From Muribaculaceae bacterium (GTDB lineage: Bacteria > Bacteroidota > Bacteroidia > Bacteroidales > Muribaculaceae), in NCBI GenBank assembly GCA_023663365.1, contig JAMPHP010000001.1:1257425-1321424 (forward strand): DNA of 64,000 nucleotides. Reading direction: 5' to 3'. Each line of letters begins with the position of its first letter. Within the stretch, counting starts at the first letter, position 1. Made by a program: the position numbers and the translations under genes. Shown piece after piece: positions 8,976-17,600 of the stretch. Below the pieces are notes generated by a model. That model had not been told where the DNA came from and searched no databases. It saw nothing but the letters and a program-made list of their open reading frames with translations.

Positions 8976-9941
8976 TCAGAACAGGACGGCCTGTGCACCG
9001 CGCAAGCCGCGCAGGAAGTCGGGGGCGGGCATTGCCTTGCGCCCTGCCGGCTGCACGCTTACGAGCTCGAGCGCCTCACCTTGGCCGCACACGGCATATA
9101 CCTTCTTGCCCGAGGCCACAAGCTGCCCCGGAGTGCCTTCGACAGCGGCATCGGTGCGTGCGGTGCGGAGTATCTTGATGGTGCTCTCGGGCTGCCCTTC
9201 GATGCGGAGCCTGCTCCATGCGGCAGGGTAGGGTGCGAGGCCGCGCACGTGGTTGTGGATGCGCTGTGCGCTCAGGGTCCAGTCGATCAGGCAGTCGTCC
9301 TTGAATATCTTGGGTGCGGGCGTGGGCTCTATGCCTTGGCACAGCTCGCTCTGCGGGGTGGTGTGCAGGTCGCCGGCTATGATATGCTCCACGGTATCGA
9401 CGGTGAGCTTCGCGCCTATGGCCATGAGACGGTCGTGCACCGAGCCGGCATCCTCGTCGGGACCTACCTCTATGCTCACGCGGTCGATGATGTCGCCGGT
9501 GTCGATTTCGTGGCGGAGAAAGAAGGTGGTCACACCGGTGGTGCTGTCGCCGTTCATTATTGCGCGGTTGATTGGAGCCGCGCCGCGGTAGAGCGGCAGC
9601 AGCGAGCCGTGCAGGTTGAAGGTGCCCAGCGGCGGCATGCCCCATACCACCTCGGGGAGCATACGGAAGGCAATCACGATGAAGAGGTCGGCGCCGATAG
9701 CGCGGAGGGCATCTACAAATTCGGGATCTTTCAGCTTGGCGGGTTGAAGCAGGGGCAACCCGTGCTCGAGGGCATATTTCTTTACGGCCGAGAACTGCAC
9801 TTTCTGGCCGCGGCCTGCGGCTTTGTCGGGCATCGTGACCACGGCAGCCACGTTGAAGCCATTCTTGACAAGTGCGTCGAGGCTCTCCACGGCGAAGTCG
9901 GGAGTGCCGAAAAATACTATACGGAGGTCGTTCTTTGTCAT
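8976..9941 (-). CDS. fmt: Methionyl-tRNA formyltransferase
   Basis: The 321-residue enzyme formylates initiator Met-tRNA with 10-formyltetrahydrofolate. The start MTKNDLRIVFFGTPDFAVESL (9941) fits the family. The formyltransferase active site appears as FNLHGSLLPLYRGAAPINRAI, with the catalytic Asn and His, followed by HEIDTGDII with the catalytic Asp. The C-terminal domain begins near residue 205. The ATG overlaps the stop of the upstream pseudouridine synthase gene in an ATGA junction, so the two are translationally coupled. The initiator tRNA it acts on is also encoded in this window, at 20507-20578. Confidence 0.96.
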   Translation of the reverse strand: MTKNDLRIVFFGTPDFAVESLDALVKNGFNVAAVVTMPDKAAGRGQKVQFSAVKKYALEHGLPLLQPAKLKDPEFVDALRAIGADLFIVIAFRMLPEVVWGMPPLGTFNLHGSLLPLYRGAAPINRAIMNGDSTTGVTTFFLRHEIDTGDIIDRVSIEVGPDEDAGSVHDRLMAIGAKLTVDTVEHIIAGDLHTTPQSELCQGIEPTPAPKIFKDDCLIDWTLSAQRIHNHVRGLAPYPAAWSRLRIEGQPESTIKILRTARTDAAVEGTPGQLVASGKKVYAVCGQGEALELVSVQPAGRKAMPAPDFLRGLRGAQAVLF

Positions 9942-10633
9942 TGCTTTTCTTCGTTTTGAGCCATGGCCTCGAGCTCGACCCACAGGCGGTCGTGCTGAGG
10001 CACGGGGGCGGTCACATCTATCTCTTTCTTCGACACCGGGTGGATGAAGCGCAGGCGGCGTGCGTGCAGCGAGATGCTGCCGTCGGGGTTGCTGCGCTTG
10101 TCGCCGTACTTAAGGTCGCCTTTCACGGGGCATCCTATCGCCGAGAGCTGCACGCGGATCTGGTGCTTGCGCCCGGTCATCAGCCTCACCTCGAGCAGGT
10201 GGTAGCGCTCGCCCGAGGCAATCAGGCGGTAAGCAAGGCGTGCCTCCTTGGCTCCGGGCTTGGGAGCAGTGGCTGCGAAACTTTTATTGCTGCGCTCCAC
10301 AGTGCTTATATAATGAGTGAGGGTGTCGGCATCTTTGGCCGGGCGGTTTCGCGATATTGCCCAGTAGGTCTTGTGGATGTCGCCGGCGGCAAACATAGCG
10401 TTGAGCCTCGCCAGCGCCTTCGATGTCTTGGCAAACATCACCACCCCGCTCACCGGTCGGTCTAGCCTGTGAGCCACGCCCACAAACACATTTCCCGGCT
10501 TGGCGTCGCGCTCCTTGATAAATCGCTTGAGGGCTTCCGACAGCGGCTCGTCGCCGGTCTTGTCGCCCTGCACGATTTCGCCCGAGCGCTTGTTGATGAT
10601 TATGATGTGATTGTCTTCGTAGAGGATGTCCAT
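9938..10633 (-). CDS. RluA-family RNA pseudouridine synthase
   Basis: The 231-residue protein converts uridine to pseudouridine in rRNA or tRNA. It has the RluA signature AHRLDRPVSGVVMFAKT with the catalytic Asp (about residue 55) and the later block MTGRKHQIRVQLSAIGCPVKGD. There is no N-terminal S4 domain, so it belongs to the short RluA/TruC-like group and its target site cannot be assigned. The start MDILYEDNHIIIINK at 10633 matches the family; an upstream ATG at 10786 would add 51 poor residues. Its stop overlaps the fmt start. Confidence 0.93.
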   Translation of the reverse strand: MDILYEDNHIIIINKRSGEIVQGDKTGDEPLSEALKRFIKERDAKPGNVFVGVAHRLDRPVSGVVMFAKTSKALARLNAMFAAGDIHKTYWAISRNRPAKDADTLTHYISTVERSNKSFAATAPKPGAKEARLAYRLIASGERYHLLEVRLMTGRKHQIRVQLSAIGCPVKGDLKYGDKRSNPDGSISLHARRLRFIHPVSKKEIDVTAPVPQHDRLWVELEAMAQNEEKQ

Positions 10634-10659
10634 GGGTGCGAATATGTGTTTTACGCTTG

Positions 10660-10692
10660 CAAAATTAGCGAATATCGACCGTTTAAAAGCAA
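10660..10692 (-). promoter_or_regulatory. Promoter for the rluA-like/fmt operon
   Basis: On the minus strand TAATTTTG (10667-10660) matches the -7 consensus and a TTG (10692-10690) lies 22 bases upstream. It sits 27 bases before the ATG at 10633. Confidence 0.45.
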
Positions 10693-10727
10693 TTAAAACA
10701 CTTTTTTTATGATTTTGCGAATTTTTT

Positions 10728-10758
10728 TTTGTGCTTGAAAGATTTTTTTGTATGTTTG
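10728..10758 (+). promoter_or_regulatory. Promoter for queF-queC
   Basis: TTTG (10728-10731), a 19-base spacer and TATGTTTG (10751-10758) match the Bacteroidetes -33/-7 pattern. I looked for a preQ1 riboswitch in the leader up to 10831 and saw none. Confidence 0.5.
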
Positions 10759-10831
10759 CGCAATATTTAATCAAAGTGCCCTGCACAACTAATGTTTTAA
10801 ACCGTCACGAACGCTATTCCTATTCTGTAAG

Positions 10832-11314
10832 ATGCCTCGTCTACCCGAAGAATTACAACAGTGCTCCCTGCTGGGAAACACGGGCGTGAAGTACCCGACG
10901 ACCTACGCCCCCGAGATGCTTGAGACCTTCCCCAACAAGCATCCCGAGGCCGACTATATTGTCACATTCGACTGTCCGGAATTTACATCGCTTTGCCCCA
11001 AGACGGGTCAGCCCGATTTCGGACATATCATCATCAATTATATACCCGACCGCGAGATGGTGGAGAGCAAAAGCCTCAAGCTATACCTCTTCAGCTTCCG
11101 CAATCACGGCGACTTCCATGAGGACTGCGTCAATATTATAATGAAAGACCTCATCAAGCTCATGAAGCCCCGCTACATAGAAGTGCGCGGCGTGTTTATG
11201 CCCCGTGGCGGTATTTCTATCGTGCCCTTTGCCAACTATGGCGACGACGCTCACCGCGACCTTGTGCGTGAGCGCCTCGCGGCATCATTCCCTTCAACAC
11301 CGGCTCAGATATGA
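10832..11314 (+). CDS. queF: NADPH-dependent 7-cyano-7-deazaguanine reductase (short QueF)
   Basis: The 160-residue enzyme reduces preQ0 to preQ1 in queuosine synthesis. It is the short, unimodular form. The catalytic Cys55 in [15 protein letters not shown], the acid Asp62, and the QueF motif [21 protein letters not shown] ending at Glu97 are all in place, with the same numbering as the Bacillus enzyme. The gene overlaps queC by four bases (ATGA). queD and queE are not next to it and must lie elsewhere if the pathway is complete. Confidence 0.97.
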   Translation: MPRLPEELQQCSLLGNTGVKYPTTYAPEMLETFPNKHPEADYIVTFDCPEFTSLCPKTGQPDFGHIIINYIPDREMVESKSLKLYLFSFRNHGDFHEDCVNIIMKDLIKLMKPRYIEVRGVFMPRGGISIVPFANYGDDAHRDLVRERLAASFPSTPAQI

Positions 11315-11985
11315 TGAATAAAAAAGTACAGAAAAACGCCCTGATGGTGCTCTCAGGAGGCATGGACTCCGTGACCATGCTTCACGAATATGCCGCCGAA
11401 ATCGACATGGCCGTCAACTTCTCCTACGGCTCGAACCACAATGCACGCGAGCTCGACTGCGCCCGTGAGCACTGCCGTGAGCTCGGTATAGAGCTTGTTG
11501 AAATCGATCTGTCGTTCATTGGCAAGTACTTCCACAGCTCACTCCTCGAAGGCCCCGATGCAGTGCCCGAAGGCGAATATGACTTCGACAACATGAAGAG
11601 CACCGTGGTGCCTTTCCGCAACGGTATCATGCTCGCGGCAGCTGCCGGCCTGGCCGAGAGCCATGGCCTCGACGTGCTCATGATCGCCAACCACGCCGGC
11701 GACCATGCACTCTATCCCGACTGTCGCCTCGCGTTTGTCGAAGCGATGTCGAAGGCGATAGAGGAGGGTACATACGAAGGAATCAAGGTAAAGGCTCCCT
11801 ACACACTCCTCTCCAAGGCACAGATTGCCGAGAGAGGCAAGCGCCTTGGCCTCGACTACTCCACCACCTACTCATGCTATCGCGGAGGCGAGAAGCACTG
11901 CGGCCGCTGTGCCACATGCCTCGAGCGCAAGGCAGCCCTGGCAGAAGCGGGCATCGTCGATACCACTGAGTACGAAGAAGATTGA
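11311..11985 (+). CDS. queC: 7-cyano-7-deazaguanine synthase
   Basis: The 224-residue enzyme converts 7-carboxy-7-deazaguanine and ammonia to preQ0 using ATP. It has the PP-loop LSGGMDSVT (about residues 14-22) of the N-type ATP pyrophosphatase fold and a C-terminal zinc site with four cysteines in [16 protein letters not shown]. Its product is the substrate of QueF, which is encoded directly upstream and overlaps it. The chosen start is the overlapping ATG at 11311, with the second Met one codon later as an equal alternative. Confidence 0.96.
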   Translation: MMNKKVQKNALMVLSGGMDSVTMLHEYAAEIDMAVNFSYGSNHNARELDCAREHCRELGIELVEIDLSFIGKYFHSSLLEGPDAVPEGEYDFDNMKSTVVPFRNGIMLAAAAGLAESHGLDVLMIANHAGDHALYPDCRLAFVEAMSKAIEEGTYEGIKVKAPYTLLSKAQIAERGKRLGLDYSTTYSCYRGGEKHCGRCATCLERKAALAEAGIVDTTEYEED

Positions 11986-12032
11986 AACACGTGAATTAAT
12001 TAACCCATACTACAAACTTAAAAATCAAGTCC

Positions 12033-12209
12033 ATGGAATCGTTATTACACTCCATCCACGCTGCTTTCGAAGCATTCCGTCTCGACGCAGCTCTCCAGCA
12101 CGAGAAGAACAACAAAGCTGCCGGCACACGTGCCCGCAAGGCTTCGCTCGAACTCGAAAAACTCATGAAGGAATTCCGTAAAGCTTCGCTCGAAAGCGCC
12201 AAGAAATAA
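12033..12209 (+). CDS. Histone H1-like small DNA-binding protein
   Basis: The 58-residue frame MESLLHSIHAAFEAFRLDA is followed by a lysine-rich part with KAAGTRARKASLELEKLMKE. This pattern is typical of the small histone H1 (Hc1-like) proteins of Bacteroidetes, which are thought to coat or compact DNA. The predicted structure is almost all helix. It lies 47 bases after queC and is followed by a clear terminator at 12233, so it may be the last gene of the queFC transcript or have its own promoter. Family recognition is by sequence pattern; the cellular role is inferred. Confidence 0.85.
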   Translation: MESLLHSIHAAFEAFRLDAALQHEKNNKAAGTRARKASLELEKLMKEFRKASLESAKK

Positions 12210-12232
12210 AGAAAACCTCCCCCCAACACCTT

Positions 12233-12277
12233 CGAGCCACCATTCCGCCACGGCAGAGTGGTGGCTCGTAACTTTTA
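12233..12277 (+). terminator. Terminator after the histone H1-like gene
   Basis: A perfect 10-base stem (CGAGCCACCA at 12233-12242 with TGGTGGCTCG at 12259-12268) is followed by TAACTTTTAC, a weak T-rich tail. Confidence 0.7.
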
Positions 12278-12289
12278 CTACAGCCAACT

Positions 12290-13861
12290 ATGGAAATAAT
12301 GCTCCCGCGCCGCGCCGACGGCAAGGATGCCCGGTGCCTCGAGTGCTCCGACAGCTTCGTAATCATAGGTGCCAACGGTGCCGGAAAGACCCGCTTCACA
12401 GCCGCCCTTGCGCAGGCGCTCGGCAAGAAAGCCTACCGCCTCTCGGCTCTCGATGCTCTCTATGGCCGGCGACCCGATGCCGGCGAAGCTGCCACCGGCC
12501 TGCGTGGCAGGCTCAGCCCCACGGTGATGAGCCAGGCAGAGCGGAGCGGTGCCACCACGCTGGAGCTCCTCCTCGCGCAGCTCATGCACGACGAGATGGT
12601 AAACCTGATTGGCTACAAACTCGCCCTCGCCGACGGGCGCGACGCATCGCTCCGCACCACGCGCCTCGACTCCGTGATTGCCCTGTGGCAGGAAGTCTTT
12701 CCCGGCAACAGGATGCTCATCGACAGCGGTAAAATACTCTTTGCCCGCGGCTTCGATATGGCCACATATCCGGCACTGCGACTTTCCGACGGCGAGCGTG
12801 CCGTCCTTTACTATGCCGGAGTCGTGCTCTATGCTCCCAAAGGCGCTGTGATTTTTGTCGACTCCCCAGAGATTTTCCTCCATCCCACGCTCACCACCTC
12901 GCTGTGGAACCGCATACAGCGCCTCCGCAGCGACTGCACCTTCTGCTACACCACGCACGACCCCGAGTTTGCTTCGTCGCGCCGTGGTGCTCCCGTGGTG
13001 TGGGTGCGCGACTGCGACCCCGTGGCCGAGGCATGGGACTACGACATCCTGCCTGCCGACACGGGCATATCCCCGGAGCTCTACATGACACTCGTGGGTG
13101 CACGCAAGCCCGTCCTTTTTATCGAGGGCGATAATGAGCACTCAATCGACTCGAAGCTCTATCCTCTGATTTTTCCCGATTTCACCGTGCAGCCTCTCGG
13201 CAGCTGCAACAAGGTGATTGAAGCCACACGCACATTCAACGACCTCGCTTCATTTCACAAAATGGACTCCTACGGCATAGTCGACCGCGACCGCCGCGAC
13301 GATGCCGAGGTGGGCTACCTCCGCCGTAAGCGTGTGATGGTGCCCGAAGTGGCCGAAATAGAGAATATGCTCTTGCTTGAAGATGTGGTGAAGGCCGTGG
13401 CAAAGGCCGGTGGTCACTCGCCCGAGCGGGTGTTCGCACGTGTGCGCAAGACCATTCTCTCCCTCTTCCGTGCCGACCTCCGCCAGCAGGCACTCCTGCA
13501 CACACGCCACAGAGTGAAGCGCACGGTGGAGTATAGGGTCGACGCGCGCTGTGCCGATATATCCACTCTCGAGAACCACCTTTCGAGCCTCCTTGCCGAG
13601 ATAAATCCGCGAGGCACCTACGAGGAGTACTGCCGGCTATTCCACGAATACGACCGAAACGGCGACTACGAAGCCGTCCTGAAGGTTTTCAACCAGAAAT
13701 CAATGCTCACAGGCAGCAACGTGGCGCAGATGTGCGGCTACAAAAACCGCGACCGCTACATCGAAGGTGTGATCAAAATTCTTGTACACGACACTCCCGG
13801 TGCCGATGCTATCCGCAGCGCCGTGCGCCGCTGCCTCGGCACTGAGGAAGTGATGAGTTGA
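12290..13861 (+). CDS. AAA/ABC-type ATPase with C-terminal TOPRIM/DUF4435-like domain
   Basis: The 523-residue protein has an ABC-type ATPase in its first half: Walker A GANGAGKT (27-34), signature LSDGE (165-169), Walker B VIFVDSPE (187-194) and a switch His223 in TTHDPE. The second half (about 272-500) has PVLFIEGDNEHSID with Glu279, GIVDRDRR with Asp332 and Asp334, and EVAEIENM with Glu356 and Glu358. This spacing of acidic residues resembles the TOPRIM nuclease site of OLD-family proteins and the DUF4435 domain. It stands alone directly after a terminator. It could be a chromosomal OLD-like nuclease in DNA repair or phage defence; the family is fairly clear, the role is inferred. Confidence 0.8.
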   Translation: MEIMLPRRADGKDARCLECSDSFVIIGANGAGKTRFTAALAQALGKKAYRLSALDALYGRRPDAGEAATGLRGRLSPTVMSQAERSGATTLELLLAQLMHDEMVNLIGYKLALADGRDASLRTTRLDSVIALWQEVFPGNRMLIDSGKILFARGFDMATYPALRLSDGERAVLYYAGVVLYAPKGAVIFVDSPEIFLHPTLTTSLWNRIQRLRSDCTFCYTTHDPEFASSRRGAPVVWVRDCDPVAEAWDYDILPADTGISPELYMTLVGARKPVLFIEGDNEHSIDSKLYPLIFPDFTVQPLGSCNKVIEATRTFNDLASFHKMDSYGIVDRDRRDDAEVGYLRRKRVMVPEVAEIENMLLLEDVVKAVAKAGGHSPERVFARVRKTILSLFRADLRQQALLHTRHRVKRTVEYRVDARCADISTLENHLSSLLAEINPRGTYEEYCRLFHEYDRNGDYEAVLKVFNQKSMLTGSNVAQMCGYKNRDRYIEGVIKILVHDTPGADAIRSAVRRCLGTEEVMS

Positions 13862-14205
13862 GATATGAGTTGAGAGTGATGAGATATGAGTGTCTTTCAA
13901 CTCATAACGATTAAACTTTACCGATTTTATAATCGGTAAATTGCATTAGTTCTGCTATCTCAATCAGACCTTTGATTTCTGCTAGATAGTAATGTATATA
14001 ATACGTTGCTCTTCGGCGAGAATTTATTCGAGACGAGGACGTAAAGCCGTGTAAACGGCCTGCAATATATCCAGTTTCTCTTTTCTGATATTCATTACGC
14101 GTTATGCGATTGAAGCCGGACGGTCAAGACCTTAGGCTTGATTTCTTGGCGAGCTAAACGGCAAGCCGGTAAACGAAAGTGAGGAGGCGGTGACGCAACG
14201 TAATG
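13862..14205. other. Gene-poor stretch at the left border of an AT-rich island
   Basis: The stretch begins with an imperfect repeat of the words gagttgaga and gatatgag (13851-13892). It next has a 10-base palindromic stem-loop (TTTACCGATT at 13917-13926 with AATCGGTAAA at 13931-13940) and then holds the decayed frame described separately. From 14096 to 14205 I see no gene. Confidence 0.5.
13911..14095 (-). pseudogene. Decayed small reading frame (unrecognised)
   Basis: On the minus strand, ATG at 14095 opens MNIRKEKLDILQAVYTALRP and reaches a stop after 23 codons. Translation past that stop gives ILAEEQRIIYI, and a shift of one frame gives LAEIKGLIEIAELMQFTDYK, ending in IGKV and TAA at 13911. 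All three pieces have coding-like composition, so this looks like a short gene of about 60 codons broken by a stop and a frameshift. I do not recognise the family. It lies next to the restriction-modification island and shares its AT-rich composition. Confidence 0.3.
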
Positions 14206-14598
14206 CTAAAATTGTAAATGAATAGTTTTATTGTTATATGCTGAATTCTTATCTGCCCAACTTAATATAGCAAAAAACTCAGTGTCACCACTTTCTGCCG
14301 TCCAAATCTCAAAACAACGATGTGTCGAAGGGCTTATTGTAAATCTTTTTTTCTGTCTTATTTGTAAGTCAACTTGAATTACTTTCTTCTCATCGAAATC
14401 CAGAGAAATGAAAACGTTATCCGCTTCGGCACACCCTATGTTTGAAACAGTCAGTATGTATATCCCATTTGAGAACGGCTTTTTTATAATCGAAGCCTCA
14501 AGATTAGCTGAATTTTGTGACACTTTTTCCGCTTTCTTTCTATCGCGTCTATCAAAGAAATGGAGAATAGTGTCTATGACACTTGCAATATCAATCAT
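14206..14598 (-). CDS. Unrecognised small protein coupled to the R-M-S enzyme gene
   Basis: The 130-residue protein MIDIASVIDTILHFFDRRDRK has a helical, basic N-terminus. A likely beta-rich body follows, with GIYILTVSNIGCAEADNVFI, KKRFTISPSTHRCFEIWTAE and EFFAILSWADK. The alternation of hydrophobic strands with a conserved-looking Asn-Ile-Gly turn suggests an immunoglobulin-like or CARDB-like sandwich, which is an inference. It starts seven bases after the stop of the restriction-modification gene, so it is very likely expressed with it, and it has the same low GC. It could be an accessory subunit or a regulator. No named family is recognised. Confidence 0.6.
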   Translation of the reverse strand: MIDIASVIDTILHFFDRRDRKKAEKVSQNSANLEASIIKKPFSNGIYILTVSNIGCAEADNVFISLDFDEKKVIQVDLQIRQKKRFTISPSTHRCFEIWTAESGDTEFFAILSWADKNSAYNNKTIHLQF

Positions 14599-14605
14599 AT
14601 AATTT

Positions 14606-17600
14606 TCAGATATATTTTTGCACAATGGCTACTTTTCGCATAGCATTTTCAGATAATGTAGCTTCTAAAGCGTAGATTTTAGTTTCAAGAGTCTCTATCT
14701 TTTGAGCCAACTCGGCCTGAACTTGCAAAGATGGATAAGGTATAGTTATTGCTCTGAGATCATCGTTATATAATCTTGAAATAACCGACCCAGCTGTTTT
14801 ATATTGGTCCCAGTCAACTGCGTACTTGAAGCAAAAGTGTAAATATTGATTATTGACAACAGACTCGTCAGTATCAATCCAAACTATATTTGAGTCCTGA
14901 TAATAAGAATCTGAACCGTCAAAAATAACACTACGACCGATTGTCCCAGCCGCTGATAGAAGAACTTGTCCTTTCCGAGGATAAGAATATTGGTTTCGGA
15001 ACGATTCGAAAATTTCACGGGCTATAAATGCGTCAGCAGTACCACCAAAAGTTCCAATTTTATAAAATGGCACATCACCAACAGGAGAAGTCTGATGTTT
15101 CATAATTCTCTTACACATTCTAATCTCACCGATATCTGCAATTCTACGAATCACCCCCCCCGACACAATATTCAGATTATCAAATAGTTGTGTAATTTTG
15201 GCGCGATACTCTTCAATTGTCATACGAGTTTTCTCGTATTCCTTATCAATTTGTTCACACTCAGCAACTATTTTAGCTTGAATGTCTGAGGGAATTTCTG
15301 GAATTGGGAACTGAATTAAGTCATCCTTGTAGAAGTGCGGTTGGCCTGCTTGTTGCGGTCTTACAGAGTACAACAACTCTTGATGAGCTTTCAAGAAGAA
15401 GTAAACATACTTAGTCTTGATAGCTTCATTAGTAAAGATAGTGATGCAATCAGAAGCGAAAATACGTTCGGTCCAAAAATTGACAAACCCTGCATTTGCA
15501 CCCGACGCACTAATAGTAATGACGTTAGCTTCGCGATTATATCGGTTGTTTGTATAAGCGTGAGAAACGCCACCTGCGACAACTTTATAATCTCCGGGTG
15601 TGGTATCACTTTTAGTTATGGCCTTACCTTTTTGAATAGTAGACTCTCCGACGAACTGCCCTAATGTGACGACAGGGAAAGAACTTTTGATGGTGATAGT
15701 TCTTTTCGCAGTAGTGCGAATAGACTTATCAAAAGTAGGCCGCGAGAAGTCCAGCATATCCTTAAGTCGAAAATACTGAGCTATGCCATCTAAGGCTTCG
15801 CTTTGTACGGTTGCTCCGTCATAAGCGAGTTTAACCGCGTGAGCAACAGTACCGGTTGCATAGCGGTTACTATCATTATATAGCTTACCTCCAGGATTGG
15901 TTATAACAATGCCCTCACTACCCTTGCGGTTGCTCCAATCATAACCAAGGAAAGCCTTTTGCCCGTCATTGTCAGTGGGAGCGGTTATGACTAACGTGGA
16001 TTGGCTTCTCACCAAACCGAAGAAAAAGACCTTTTCTTTTTCAATTGGTAGGACATACTCGTAAAACATCTCTTGGAGAATACGATTCCGCTCATCGACT
16101 GACGAACCTTGAAATTTCTTGGATTTCTTTTTATTGAATACTGCAGAATTTTTTTCAAAAGCAACAATGTAATTGTTGAAGTATTCAATGCTCTTAAAAT
16201 TGCGGTAATCAGAATTCTGAGAGATGAAAGAACGGTAGTTGTTTTCTTCAATGCCGATTTGAGCAAGATATGCGTCAAGAATATCTTGGTCTTCCCAATT
16301 CGATAGACGTTCCCCTGACATGATAGCATCTACACTATCTTGTACCATTTTATAGCGAGTGGGAGGCTCATCAAATTTTTCGAGGAAAAGAGTAATGGTT
16401 TTTGTGGGTGTAGCACCGAAGGTTTTTCCTCCGAAGCATACAATTGCGCGGATAAAGAAATTTTTTAAAACGTGTTCGCGAGCTTTCATATAGCTTGTTA
16501 GGTTGCTATTGCTCAGAATAGAGGCAGGCAGCACGACCGCAGCAATACCCCGAGGCTTAAGCAACTGGGCTATTCGCTCCACAAACAAGGTTTCAATCTC
16601 AGAGCCGTTGTTGGTAATGTTATCAAGAATTTCGAACTGATTATTCTTTAATGCAAGGTGACTTTTGAAAGCATCAACAGAATAAGGAGGATTGGCTACA
16701 AGAACGTCAAATTTGCCATTTTCAATTCCTTTTTCAGGGTAACATTCTAAACCATCGCCAAAGATAATTCGAGCTTGTCCTGCTCCGTTCATAAAAAGAG
16801 AAACTTTAGAAACGCGAGCGAGGCGGTAGTCTTTTTCTACACCGAAAATACACTTCTCTACCCAAGAGTTATTTTCAGTCATTTCGGATTTTCCGATGTG
16901 ATTGAAATATGCGTTTACAGCTTCGATAGCTTCTGTCAAGAAGTGACCTGCTCCACACGCGTAGTCTACGACCTTAGGCATAACGATTCGTTCCTCATGG
17001 GTAACGATTCGTTCAATAGGAAGGCTGTCCCAAATAAAACGAGTAATGGGGGTTGGAGTAAAGAACTGGCCCTCGTTTTGTTTGAATCCTTTATTGAGCA
17101 ACTGCTCGAAAAGGTCGCCGAGGAATTGATGCTTAGAAGGATATACGATGCGGTAACGCTCAAACAATTGAACCACCTCTACAAGGATTTTGCCATTTTG
17201 GAAAAACAGCTCCTCGTTGTGAACGTCCTTGAACGCGAAGTCATTATTAGAATAGAATTTAAGGACGCGTATAGTATCCTTCAAATTCTTAATGGCTTGC
17301 TCTCGCTTTTGGCCGGTGTATTGGATAAAAAGTTTTTCAGCGTAGTCATTCGGTACATAGAAGATTTCCTCTTCCATGAAATCTTCCATACCTTGTTTAT
17401 GAAGTCTCTGCAAGCGGTCTTGCAGGGTCTCGTAATCATCAGTCCCAATACGATACTGAAAATCTACGATATCATCTTCACCCTTACTCAGCTCATCTAC
17501 GAGTTTACAAATAAAGAGTGCGATAAGACGGTTAAAAGCGTTTTCCTTGTCACTGACATTGTTGTGCCGCAGAATTTCTTCAAAGCGGTTTACAATTCTA

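Noticed and set aside
10787..10831. preQ1 riboswitch in front of queF
   Set aside because: The leader has no conserved aptamer pattern and is too short after the promoter.
13851..13892. Short repeats of gagttgaga and gatatgag, considered as a CRISPR or tandem array
   Set aside because: Units are too short and irregular, without spacers or cas genes.
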